A model generated the notes under the pieces. That model saw only the letters and a program-made list of their open reading frames with translations, was not told the origin of the DNA and did no database searches. The position numbers were made by a program, and so were the translations under genes. Below are positions 16,435 through 23,233 of a stretch of 64,000 nt of DNA, in pieces (the first letter of the stretch is position 1; every line of letters starts with the position of its first letter). This stretch comes from Variovorax paradoxus B4 (lineage in GTDB: Bacteria; Pseudomonadota; Gammaproteobacteria; Burkholderiales; Burkholderiaceae_C), in contig NC_022247.1 of NCBI RefSeq assembly GCF_000463015.1, positions 2,232,001-2,296,000 of the forward strand, written 5' to 3'.

Positions 16435-16777
16435 GAGCTTGATTCGTCGAATCGCTTGCAGAGTAGTGGAGTGCGGCCGACCGGATAGGCGTAGTCGAGA
16501 GATCCTCCGGCCTCGGAGACTTGGCTGCGCGAGGTCGAGAGCTACTTGAGCAAGGTCGACTCATGGTTGAGCAGCGGGACGCCGAAGCAGAGGCGTTTTG
16601 GGCGTCCTCCGAAATGATCGGCACTCATGATGTTGGCGTCGCGATCAACTCCAAACTGTTCGGGACCTGAGAATCTCGACAGCGCCGACGCTACGTTGGT
16701 GCACCGCCAGCCGGCCAAGCCGCTGGCGCCCGGGCTGCGCCAAGCGTCAACGGGGAATCACTTCAACGTGAAACCTT
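16435..16777 (+). other. Gene-free gap after the trehalose operon
   Basis: No credible gene in 343 bases. A small palindrome, GATTCGTCGAATC, lies at 16441-16453 just after malQ-treY but has no T-run, so it is not a convincing terminator. From here base composition becomes visibly less GC-rich than in the operon, marking the start of the accessory stretch. Confidence 0.5.
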
Positions 16778-17134
16778 ATGACGCACAGAACCAATCTCTG
16801 CGCGCTCCGCGAGAGCGCTTTCTTGGCTCAAGGCCACCTTTGTTTTTACTGTCTGCACCCGATGTGGCGCGCAGACGCGAAAGCGTTCGCGGCGGCGCAT
16901 GGCATCTCGCGCGACCGGGCGCGAATGTTTCGGCTGACGGCCGAGCATCTGGCCGCGAAGATGGATGGCGGGCGCACCATCGCTTCCAACATCGTGGCCG
17001 CTTGCCGTTACTGCAACCACGGCCGCCATGCGCTGTTTCCGGGCTCCGCCTCCGACCCTGAGGCTTATTCATTCTTTGTGCTGCTCAGTGTTGCCGCCGG
17101 AGTTTGGGGTGCGAAGGGCCCGACGGTTGAGTAG
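16778..17134 (+). CDS. Small HNH-type endonuclease-like protein
   Basis: A 118-residue protein with the layout of a compact HNH domain: a first zinc-knuckle pair in GHLCFYCLHPMW, a central RLTAEHLAAKMDGG carrying the catalytic-type His, then SNIVAACRYCNHGRH with the second Cys pair and the Asn/His of the motif. It probably binds zinc and may cut nucleic acid. It stands alone, with no restriction-modification partner, terminase or group II intron nearby, so its role is open. The ATG gives the shortest frame that keeps the complete domain; no strong SD is visible. It sits in a lower-GC stretch and may have been acquired. Confidence 0.6.
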   Translation: MTHRTNLCALRESAFLAQGHLCFYCLHPMWRADAKAFAAAHGISRDRARMFRLTAEHLAAKMDGGRTIASNIVAACRYCNHGRHALFPGSASDPEAYSFFVLLSVAAGVWGAKGPTVE

Positions 17135-17582
17135 CAAGCCTGTTGTTCATCGGAGAAACGCGGCTGGCCGGACAGTCGTGCTGCGGCAACATTGCTTGCG
17201 AACTTTGGCATTCGTTCTGGCCTTGGAGGACGCTCGACTTTGAACTGTCGTTGTCTGACTGAAGTCTTTCGACTAACCTGAAACAACCTGCACGGAGCGA
17301 GCCGCGTCGCGGTGCGTCTCACCTGGGGTGATCGGCCGTTCAAGACATCCATCCCGCATGCAGAACGAGCCCACCCGGCCGCCGCATAAATTTCCTCACG
17401 GCTCCATCAAGCAGAAGACCTCCGCTGTTGCTACCGTTCGAGATTTTCTCGGTGTTCGGCATGCCGAACACCGAGAAATAGAGCCGGACAGAGAGGTGAA
17501 TTCGGCACGCAGCGAATTCGGGGGGGACCATCGAATGGGCACCCGCGTCGCCCCGCTGCGCGGCAATGCCGCCAAGAACAAC
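17135..17582. other. Gene-free gap with a perfect palindrome
   Basis: No convincing coding region in 448 bases between two convergent genes. Short frames here lack SD sites and recognisable motifs. The only striking element is the 34-bp palindrome at 17445-17478, listed separately. Confidence 0.5.
17445..17478. repeat. Perfect 34-bp palindrome
   Basis: Each 17-base half is TTTCTCGGTGTTCGGCA followed by its exact reverse complement, with no mismatch and no spacer. It lies between the HNH gene and the convergent cupin regulator. It is followed by TAGAG, not a T-run, so it is not a standard terminator. It could be a dimeric regulator or recombinase site. Confidence 0.8.
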
Positions 17583-18254
17583 CTACTCTCGCAGCGTGAA
17601 CACCACTGACAGATAAGAGACTGGCTGGGTCTGGATGGCCTCGATCCCATGCAGTGCGGTCGCATCGAACAGCAGCGAGTCACCTGCCCTCACCGCAACC
17701 GACTTCGCGCCATAGCGGTATGTGACCTCCCCGGACAGGAAGTACAGGAACTTGAGGCCCGGATGCTGGAAGGTCACGTAGGGATCGGCACCGGACAGCA
17801 GCGTGACCAGGTAGGGCTCCACGAACAGGTTGCCCGACAGCAGATGGCCCAGCAGCTCGTAGCGGTAGTCCGCCACCGCGCCGATGCGATCGACCAAGAC
17901 ACCATGTCCTGCGCGCACATGACAGAAGTCAGTGCGCCGCGCCTGGTCGCTGAAGAAGCGCGACGCCGGCACACACAGACCATTCGCGAGACGCTCCAGG
18001 GTCTCCACCGACGGCGAGACCAAACCGCGCTCGATGCGAGAAAGCATCGAGGCAGAAATCCCCGAGGTCTTGGCCAGTTCGCCGCCAGACACCTCGGCCG
18101 CCATGCGCAGCGCCCTCACCTGCGCGCCGATGCGGGCCGCGGACAGGCTGCGCACGACAGGTGCGGGTTGCCGCGGTCGGGCTCGCGTGACCGAGACCGG
18201 CAACCGCAGGGGTCGGACCATTGGCAGAGGCGAAGCGACTTGTCGGCGCGTCAT
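17583..18254 (-). CDS. XRE-family regulator with C-terminal cupin domain
   Basis: A 223-residue transcription factor. Residues about 40-100 are a Cro/CI helix-turn-helix (IGAQVRALRMAAEVSGGELAKTSGISASMLSRIERGLVSPSVETLERLANGL split across helices 1-5, given here in outline). The C-terminal half is a cupin: FQHPGLKFLYFLSGEVTYRYG and AGDSLLFDATALHGIEA. This HTH-cupin layout is typical of regulators of amino-acid, polyamine or catabolic genes that bind a small effector. The start ATG at 18254 has GGAG-type sequence upstream; a longer frame reaching 18314 is less likely. It is divergent from a second XRE gene across a 163-base AT-rich region with two dyads. Confidence 0.85.
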   Translation of the reverse strand: MTRRQVASPLPMVRPLRLPVSVTRARPRQPAPVVRSLSAARIGAQVRALRMAAEVSGGELAKTSGISASMLSRIERGLVSPSVETLERLANGLCVPASRFFSDQARRTDFCHVRAGHGVLVDRIGAVADYRYELLGHLLSGNLFVEPYLVTLLSGADPYVTFQHPGLKFLYFLSGEVTYRYGAKSVAVRAGDSLLFDATALHGIEAIQTQPVSYLSVVFTLRE

Positions 18255-18306
18255 TTGAATCTCACTCCGCTCCAGATAGTTGAGCTGACGAAGAAGGAAA
18301 TTTGAT

Positions 18307-18337
18307 CGAAACAAAACACACTTTGCGTTTTGTTTTC
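18307..18337. promoter_or_regulatory. Inverted repeat, putative operator of divergent XRE genes
   Basis: CGAAACAAAAC at 18307-18317 faces GTTTTGTTTTCG at 18326-18337, a near-perfect dyad in the AT-rich region between the two XRE genes. A second, shorter dyad, CAAACT-GAT-AGTTTG, lies at 18367-18381. Both are placed where an autoregulating XRE protein would bind; binding is inferred. Confidence 0.45.
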
Positions 18338-18417
18338 GGCTAGTTTGCCAGAATCAGCCTCATAACCAAACTGATAGTTTGTGTACTCTTAGTGTTGGAG
18401 ATTGAAAACTTGGGCGC

Positions 18418-18723
18418 ATGCCCCGAGTAGTTGCAAACAAACCCCAGCCACGGGACTCCGCGTCCGGCAAAGAGCTGGAGCGTCTGCAACAAGCATTTGG
18501 CGAGCATCTGCGCGCCTTACGACACGACCGCCTCATCACGATCGAGCAACTTGCGGAGTTGGCCGGCTTGCACCCCAACTACGTTGGTTCTGTTGAACGC
18601 GGCGAGCGCAACTTGTCGCTCTTCAACATTTGGAGGCTGGCCGGCGGCCTGGAGGTCTCGGTCTCGCAACTTGTGGAAACGCTGCCCGCGCGGGTGGTCA
18701 AGCGTGTCCGCCGAGCCGGCTAG
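18418..18723 (+). CDS. Small XRE-family regulator
   Basis: A 101-residue single-domain DNA-binding protein. The HTH runs from about residue 24 to 85, with FGEHLRALRHDRLITIEQLA as helices 1-2 and HPNYVGSVERGERNLSLFNI as the recognition helix and following turn, then WRLAGGLEVSVSQLVETL. Such stand-alone XRE proteins often repress their own gene or a neighbour. It is transcribed away from the cupin-XRE gene. The ATG at 18418 has only a weak upstream SD (GGAG 17 bases away), so the exact start is uncertain. No toxin partner is visible downstream. Confidence 0.75.
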   Translation: MPRVVANKPQPRDSASGKELERLQQAFGEHLRALRHDRLITIEQLAELAGLHPNYVGSVERGERNLSLFNIWRLAGGLEVSVSQLVETLPARVVKRVRRAG

Positions 18724-18804
18724 CAGCCCCCGTCACACTCAGACAAAGTAAGTCGTCGAGCCGAGTAATCCTCCGACGATCGACAGGCAGTGCAGGCATC
18801 TATT

Positions 18805-18885
18805 CGACAGGTGCCCCGCAGGGAACCTGTCGCCGGCGTGGGCGGGAGCTCGTCGGGCTACGCCCGCCGACCTCCCGCCCACGCC
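18805..18885. repeat. Two large adjacent hairpins
   Basis: Hairpin one pairs CGACAGGT (18805-18812) with ACCTGTCG (18825-18832) and can continue inward. Hairpin two has 24-base arms at 18835-18858 and 18862-18885 (GGCGTGGGCGGGAG at the outer end of the left arm) with only two mismatches and a three-base loop. No T-run follows. They could be a REP-like or recombination element. Immediately after are two 21-base direct repeats at 18890-18910 and 18913-18933 with two differences (TTCTCATCYTGATTG core). Confidence 0.7.
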
Positions 18886-18912
18886 ATCCTTCTCATCTTG
18901 ATTGACGCGCTC

Positions 18913-19398
18913 TTCTCATCCTGATTGCCGCGCCGCAAACGGCACCCCGCTGGTCACCGGCATCGCCTGGAACCCGCTGGGCCAGCCCACCGCCTGGACC
19001 TGGGCCTTTGCGAGCCAGAGCCTGAGCGCAACGTCGGTCACCCGGAGGGGGAGGAGCACGGTACAAAATCGAAGAAGCAGCGCGGAGCGGGGTTGAAAGG
19101 CGCGCGTGGTGCACGAGGTGTCGGTGGATTGTTGATATGGGACATCATCAACGGAATCTGTGACGAGACTCCAGGAGTCGGAGGTTGTGAGGTCATCAAG
19201 CCATCCCCGCCGCCACCACATGAACAGCTATGTTTGAAGGGATGGAATGCTGATGACGTCGTGGGAAACGCGCTGTTCGACCAGAAGCGCTTCCTGGAGG
19301 CAGCTGCGGCTTACTTTCCAGTCCGCGGGCGTCGAGATCAGTTGGGGCGCAAGGCTCGCTTGAACTTCAAAATGGCAAGTGCGATGGCAAGCCCGTGA
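18913..19398 (+). pseudogene. Remnant of an Rhs/YD-repeat gene with tip fragment
   Basis: Two short pieces in different frames. The first (about 18935-19040) reads GTPLVTGIAWNPLGQPTAWTWAFA, split here only in description, and resembles the repeat core of Rhs proteins; it breaks off into an unrelated frame. The second (about 19060-19398, other frame) contains GARGVGGLLIWDIINGICDE and GWNADDVVGNALFDQKRF and looks like a leftover C-terminal tip. There is no intact start, no full core and no immunity gene. I read it as debris of a polymorphic-toxin gene; the assignment of the second piece is weak. Confidence 0.4.
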
Positions 19399-19469
19399 AA
19401 AGGCGGCGGGTGCATAGCCTCCTTCGCAGCGATAGTTCGTTCTTTCAGCGCGGGTCGGCGGCTTCACGT

Positions 19470-19553
19470 TCAGTTGCTGAGCCACAAAGCAAGCAGCGCG
19501 AGCAAGTACACAAGCACCAAGAAGCAATTTCCGGGTAGCTGGCTGCGTTCCAT
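19470..19553 (-). CDS. Candidate 27-residue membrane peptide
   Basis: A 27-residue frame, MERSQLPGNC followed by an uninterrupted hydrophobic run (FLVLVYLLALLALWL) and SN. The ATG is preceded by GGAG at seven bases, one of the better SD sites in this region. It would be a single-span small membrane protein. No homolog is recognised and the case rests only on SD plus hydrophobicity, so it may be chance. Confidence 0.35.
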   Translation of the reverse strand: MERSQLPGNCFLVLVYLLALLALWLSN

Positions 19554-19831
19554 GTGCGTTCTCCAGTGAGGTGGACAACCGGCGCCGCTTGTTTGCCTGT
19601 CTTGGAACAAAGCGTTTCGCCGTGAAGTCACTGTAGAAGTTGCGCCGTACGCGCGCATGGGCGGTACGCACCTCTTCCGGGGAGACAAATGCCCTCACTG
19701 CTGCTGCCCACGACAAAGAGCCTCCCAGAGACCATCGGCGGCACACCGCTGTTCTGACCTGCAAGCCCTACAGCGGCCCCCGGCGGTGATGGCCGCAGCC
19801 GCCGTATCCGGGCGGCTGCGGCCGTGTGCTT

Positions 19832-20170
19832 TCAAAGTCCGTAATACTTGTCCACCGTCCCGCTGTACGCATCGTCGTACTCGGGCGCGCGGTCGCTCGC
19901 ATACTTCGGCGCACCCTCGATCTGTGCCTTGGTCAACGGCACCACGTAGCCGTCCTGCGAGGTGTCGTACTTCAGCATGGACCACGGGAGCGGATAGCGG
20001 TCCGTGCCTATGCCCAGGAAGCCGCCGAACTCCATCACGGCATAACGGACCTGACCCGAGATCTTGTCGATCATGAGTTCGTCGATGCTGCCGAGCTTGT
20101 CTCCCGACGCGTTGTAGACGGATGACCCCTCGACACGCTCTGACGAAATAACTGGATTGGCGCTGACCAT
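19832..20170 (-). CDS. PRC-barrel domain protein
   Basis: A 112-residue cytoplasmic protein made almost entirely of one PRC-barrel: VSSERVEGSSVYN.., a central LGSIDELMIDKISGQVRYAV and FGGFLGIGTDRYPLPWSML are typical. PRC-barrel proteins of this size are common stress-associated genes in soil bacteria; their biochemical role is poorly defined. CTGGAG stands eight bases before the ATG at 20170, which I prefer over the ATG at 20191. The tail is acidic and Tyr-rich (YDDAYSGTVDKYYGL). It begins the cluster of small stress-type genes. Confidence 0.85.
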   Translation of the reverse strand: MVSANPVISSERVEGSSVYNASGDKLGSIDELMIDKISGQVRYAVMEFGGFLGIGTDRYPLPWSMLKYDTSQDGYVVPLTKAQIEGAPKYASDRAPEYDDAYSGTVDKYYGL

Positions 20171-20307
20171 GGAAGTAACTCCAGCCGGCATTTCTGGGGG
20201 ATGACGGCGTTGATTGCGATGCCCAGGACTGCAACTTTCGATCTAGAAAATTCCTGCCGCATCGGCGGAGAGATCGTCGTGTTGTAGGAGGCTGTCTGGC
20301 ACCCGGA

Positions 20308-20766
20308 CTAAGCGCGGTGTGCTGCCTGATTCGGCAACTGGGGCGCCTTCTTTCCTCGCGCGCCAATGGCCCCGGACGCCGCGGCCCGCACGATGCGCCT
20401 GAACGTGGGGCACTCCATGTGGCTCGGCGCAGGGCAGGCGGCAGCGTGCCGCAGGCCGTCGCGCATGGCGCTGAGTTTGCGAATCGTCCTGTCGAGCTCT
20501 TCCGCCTTGGCCGCAAGCATCCGCCGGTCGATGCGCGGCCCGCCCTCGTGCGCGAACGTGCGCGCGATCTCGTCGAGCGAGAAGCCCGCGGCGCGTCCCA
20601 CGGCGATCAGCGCCAGGCGTTCCAGCACGCCGGCATCGAACAGGCGGCGCAGGCCGCGCCGGCCGGTCGAGGCGATCAGCCCCTTTTCCTCGTAGAACCG
20701 CAGTGTCGATGCGGGAACGCCGGATTGCTGTGCCACTTGGGCGATGTCCAGATGTTGTGTCGCCAC
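20308..20766 (-). CDS. SoxR-like MerR-family regulator with two of four cluster cysteines
   Basis: A 152-residue MerR regulator starting at a GTG. The N-terminal winged helix (IAQVAQQSGVPASTLRFYEE and RRLFDAGVLERLALI) and the dimerisation helix ending RKLSAMRDGL align well with SoxR. In E. coli SoxR the 2Fe-2S cluster is held by four Cys in CIGCGCLSRSDC; the gapless equivalent here is AAACPAPSHMEC, keeping only the second and fourth Cys, with a His between. The GAGG SD lies inside the operator shared with the divergent methyltransferase gene. It may sense a metal, thiol or another redox cue; classical SoxR chemistry is unlikely as the sequence stands. Confidence 0.85.
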   Translation of the reverse strand: MATQHLDIAQVAQQSGVPASTLRFYEEKGLIASTGRRGLRRLFDAGVLERLALIAVGRAAGFSLDEIARTFAHEGGPRIDRRMLAAKAEELDRTIRKLSAMRDGLRHAAACPAPSHMECPTFRRIVRAAASGAIGARGKKAPQLPNQAAHRA

Positions 20767-20769
20767 CTC

Positions 20770-20800
20770 TTGACCTCAAGTCGACTTGAAGTTGCACAGT
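20770..20800 (+). promoter_or_regulatory. MerR/SoxR-type promoter-operator
   Basis: TTGACC (-35, 20770-20775) and CACAGT (weak -10, 20795-20800) are separated by 19 bases, the lengthened spacer that MerR-family activators untwist. The spacer starts with the perfect 14-bp dyad TCAAGTCGACTTGA (20776-20789), nearly the soxS box (CCTCAAGTTAACTTGAGG). It points toward the methyltransferase gene and overlaps the regulator's own SD. Confidence 0.7.
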
Positions 20801-20840
20801 CTAGCTTCCGCCTCGTGAGGCAAGCCAAGGACAAACGATC

Positions 20841-21725
20841 ATGAACTTCAAGCAGCAGATGGAAGACAACGAACAAGCCGCACTCTGGAACGGCCGCGCC
20901 GGGCGCGCCTGGGTCGATGCGCAGGAGCCGCTCGACCGGTTGCTCGCGCCGTTCGAGAACCTGCTCGTGGACGAGGCACGCGCCGCATCCCCGCGCCGGG
21001 TGCTCGACGTCGGCTGCGGCACGGGCGCCACCACGCTGGCCATTGCACGGCTGCTCGGCGCGGCGGGGCATTGCGTCGGCGCCGATATTTCGGAGCCGAT
21101 GATTGCCGCCGCCCGGGCGCGTGCCGAACGGGTGGGCGCGCCGGCGAGCTTCATTTGCGGCGACGTGCAGAGACACGCCTTCGAGCCGGCAAGCTTCGAC
21201 TTGATCGTTTCGCGCTTCGGCATCATGTTCTTCGACAGCCCGGTGCAGGCCTTTGCGAACCTGCGGCATGCCGCGAGCGACGGTGCCGCGCTTCGGGTCA
21301 TCGCATGGCGCAGCGCCGCGGAGAACCCGTTCATGACGACGGCGGAGCGCGCCGCCGCACCGCTGCTGCCGAACCTGCCGGCGCGCCAGCCGGGCGCGCC
21401 GGGCCAGTTCTCCTTTGCGGACCGTGATCGGGTTTCCTCCGTCCTGGAGGAGAGCGGCTGGACCGGCATCGATATCCGGCCGATCGATGTCGAGTGCACG
21501 TTGCCCGAGAAGGCGCTGCATGGCTATCTCACGAGGATGGGCCCTGTCGGCCTGGTTCTTCAGGATGCGGACGAGCGAACGCGCACGCAGGTCATCGAAG
21601 CCGTGCGCGCAGCCTTCGAACCTTATGTGCACGGCAGCGAAGTCCGCTTCACCGCCGCCTGCTGGATGATCGGCGCCCAGGCAGCTTCCGCAACAACTGC
21701 ACCGAAGGAGGCCGCCCGTGTCTGA
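20841..21725 (+). CDS. Class I SAM-dependent methyltransferase
   Basis: A 294-residue cytoplasmic methyltransferase. Motif I is VLDVGCGTGATTLAIARLLG near residues 53-72, the acidic end of beta2 is VGADISEPMIAAAR, and motif IV is SFDLIVSRFGIMFF. The first residues, MNFKQQMEDNEQAALWNGRAG, resemble the ubiE/arsM-like small-molecule group in which a WN..AG segment precedes the Rossmann fold. The substrate is not evident. It is divergent from, and probably controlled by, the SoxR-like MerR gene through the 19-bp-spaced promoter at 20770-20800, which suggests induction by a chemical stress that the methylation relieves; this is inferred. Confidence 0.85.
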   Translation: MNFKQQMEDNEQAALWNGRAGRAWVDAQEPLDRLLAPFENLLVDEARAASPRRVLDVGCGTGATTLAIARLLGAAGHCVGADISEPMIAAARARAERVGAPASFICGDVQRHAFEPASFDLIVSRFGIMFFDSPVQAFANLRHAASDGAALRVIAWRSAAENPFMTTAERAAAPLLPNLPARQPGAPGQFSFADRDRVSSVLEESGWTGIDIRPIDVECTLPEKALHGYLTRMGPVGLVLQDADERTRTQVIEAVRAAFEPYVHGSEVRFTAACWMIGAQAASATTAPKEAARV

Positions 21726-21762
21726 AGCGGATGGTTGTCTGGTGTGCTGAACGGATCCGGTT

Positions 21763-22062
21763 CTAGTACTTGGCCGCCGTGCGTTCGTCGTCGACCGTGG
21801 CGATGCGCAGCCGGGCCCGCTCGTGCTTGATGACGAGCCTGGCGCATTGCTCACGCATGGAGGCATCCGCGGGCGGCTGCTCGCTGCAGTCCACGAGAAG
21901 CTGCGACTCGGCGAAGTCGAGGCCATGAAGAACCTCCTGGCCATGCGAATTGATGGCCAGGAGGTTGTCGGCCGAGAGGTGGGCCCGCAGGGCTTCGGAG
22001 ATGGCGAGCGTCTGCAAGGACTCCACTGCTTCGTCTTTGGGGTGCCGGGTGCTGCCTGCCAT
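21763..22062 (-). CDS. Small hypothetical protein coupled to upstream secreted protein
   Basis: A 99-residue acidic protein beginning MAGSTRHPKDEAVESLQTLA and ending DDERTAAKY; two Cys, no signal peptide, no membrane segment. Its ATG shares one base with the TAA of the upstream twin-CX10C gene (TAATG), and AAGAAG lies just before it, suggesting translational re-initiation. No family is recognised. Codon use is normal for the neighbourhood. The longer frame that extends upstream is only a shadow of the neighbouring gene. Confidence 0.55.
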   Translation of the reverse strand: MAGSTRHPKDEAVESLQTLAISEALRAHLSADNLLAINSHGQEVLHGLDFAESQLLVDCSEQPPADASMREQCARLVIKHERARLRIATVDDERTAAKY

Positions 22063-22493
22063 TACTTCTTCATTGCCTTGATGTCGGCCTTGCCCTTTGC
22101 TTCCGTGGCCTTGGCTTCCTTCACGCAAGCGCTCTTGGCCTCGCCCTTCTGGTCGTCGCACTTTTCCTTGGCGATCGCATAGGCGACTTCCACCTTGGCT
22201 TCCGCGACCTTGCGGGCATTGCTGTCGCTGGGCTTCTGCTTCTGATCGAGTTCGGCCTTGGCAATCTTTTCCTTGCCCTTGGCTTCTTCCTTGCAGACGT
22301 CCTTGGCGTTGTCCTTCATGGCATCGCAGGCCGCCTTGTCGGCCTTGTAGTCGGCCGAGATCTTGTCGCGTGCGGCCTTGTATTCGGCCATGGCCGGATC
22401 GACCGCTGCCGCAGGGGGCGTGTTCACTTGCGCATGCACCTGAACGACGGCCAGGCAGGAGGCCGCAGCACACATCAATAACAGTTTCTTCAT
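22062..22493 (-). CDS. Secreted Lys-rich twin-CX10C protein
   Basis: A 143-residue exported protein. MKKLLLMCAAASCLAVVQVHA is a clear Sec signal with cleavage after AHA-like sequence. The mature part is highly helical and Lys/Ala/Glu-rich, with two C-x10-C pairs: one in CDAMKDNAKDVC, the other in CDDQKGEAKSAC. The two halves look like an internal duplication, and each pair could staple a helix. It is paralogous to the divergent gene at 22749-23180, of identical length and Cys spacing. Function is unknown; similar Cys-containing helical periplasmic proteins are found in Burkholderiales. Start at 22493 follows GGAGC-type SD. Confidence 0.8.
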   Translation of the reverse strand: MKKLLLMCAAASCLAVVQVHAQVNTPPAAAVDPAMAEYKAARDKISADYKADKAACDAMKDNAKDVCKEEAKGKEKIAKAELDQKQKPSDSNARKVAEAKVEVAYAIAKEKCDDQKGEAKSACVKEAKATEAKGKADIKAMKK

Positions 22494-22748
22494 GGTTGAG
22501 CTCCTTGACGCCGGTGGTTTTTCTTGCAGGGGGAGGATCCGGCGTCCGAAATCAATATAGAAGTCGGCGGCGGCGCATCGGTAGGACGCCTTGCGAAGCG
22601 GTCGTAAGCACATGCTGACGCTTCCCATGGGCGCGGGCATGCTGGGGCAGTGCGTCGGCGGTGCCCCCGGCCGGCTTGGGCGCGCGTCCTACCGGCGCGG
22701 CAGATGCCACGCGCACACTGCCTCGACGCGGGCTTACAGGAGATCGCC

Positions 22749-23180
22749 ATGCAAAAGCTTCACGCGTTGTTCGCCATCGCGCTGTTGTGGGCGGCTGTGG
22801 TTCCAGCGGGTGCGCAAACCTCGCCGCCGCATCCGGCCGAGATCGATCCGGCCCTCGTCGAATACGGTGCTGCCCGGGAACGGATCGGCGCCAACCTGAA
22901 GGCCGCGCTGGGCCAGTGCGAGCTGCAGGTCGAGCTTGCCAGGGCGGTCTGCATCAAGGAGGCCCAGGGGCGGCAGAAGGTCGCGCTGGCCGAGCTCGAC
23001 CATCAGCGCAGTCCCAGCGACGCCAATGCCCGCAGGCTCGCCGAAGCGAGGGTGTCAGCGAGCTACGACGTTGCCAGGGAGACGTGCAACGAGCGCCAGG
23101 GCGGCGACAAGGCCGCATGCCTGTCGCGCGCCAGCGAGGAAGAATCGAAGGCCAGGGCAGGCATCAAGACCGGACAGTAG
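22749..23180 (+). CDS. Secreted Arg-rich twin-CX10C protein, paralog of 22062-22493
   Basis: Also 143 residues, with signal peptide MQKLHALFAIALLWAAVVPA ending GAQ. The two C-x10-C pairs recur as CELQVELARAVC and CNERQGGDKAAC, and the linker SPSDANARRLAEARV matches KPSDSNARKVAEAKV of the paralog. Basic residues here are mostly Arg, whereas the paralog uses Lys. AGGAGA precedes the ATG. The pair is divergently transcribed across a 255-base region that shows no other gene. It probably arose by inverted duplication and diverged in charge composition; the role is unknown. Confidence 0.8.
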   Translation: MQKLHALFAIALLWAAVVPAGAQTSPPHPAEIDPALVEYGAARERIGANLKAALGQCELQVELARAVCIKEAQGRQKVALAELDHQRSPSDANARRLAEARVSASYDVARETCNERQGGDKAACLSRASEEESKARAGIKTGQ

Positions 23181-23233
23181 GAGAGAAGAGACTCACCTGG
23201 CATGCGCGCAGGCCAGGCGCTGCCGGCGGCTGT

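Noticed and set aside
16441..16453. Palindrome GATTCGTCGAATC after malQ-treY as terminator
   Set aside because: Too short, AT-rich stem and no T-run.
17328..17609. Short ORFs crossing the 34-bp palindrome
   Set aside because: No SD, no motif and frames exist on both strands because of the palindrome itself.
22062..22473. N-terminal extension of the small acidic protein through the twin-CX10C gene
   Set aside because: It is the out-of-frame shadow of a well-supported secreted protein; only the part after the TAATG junction looks real.
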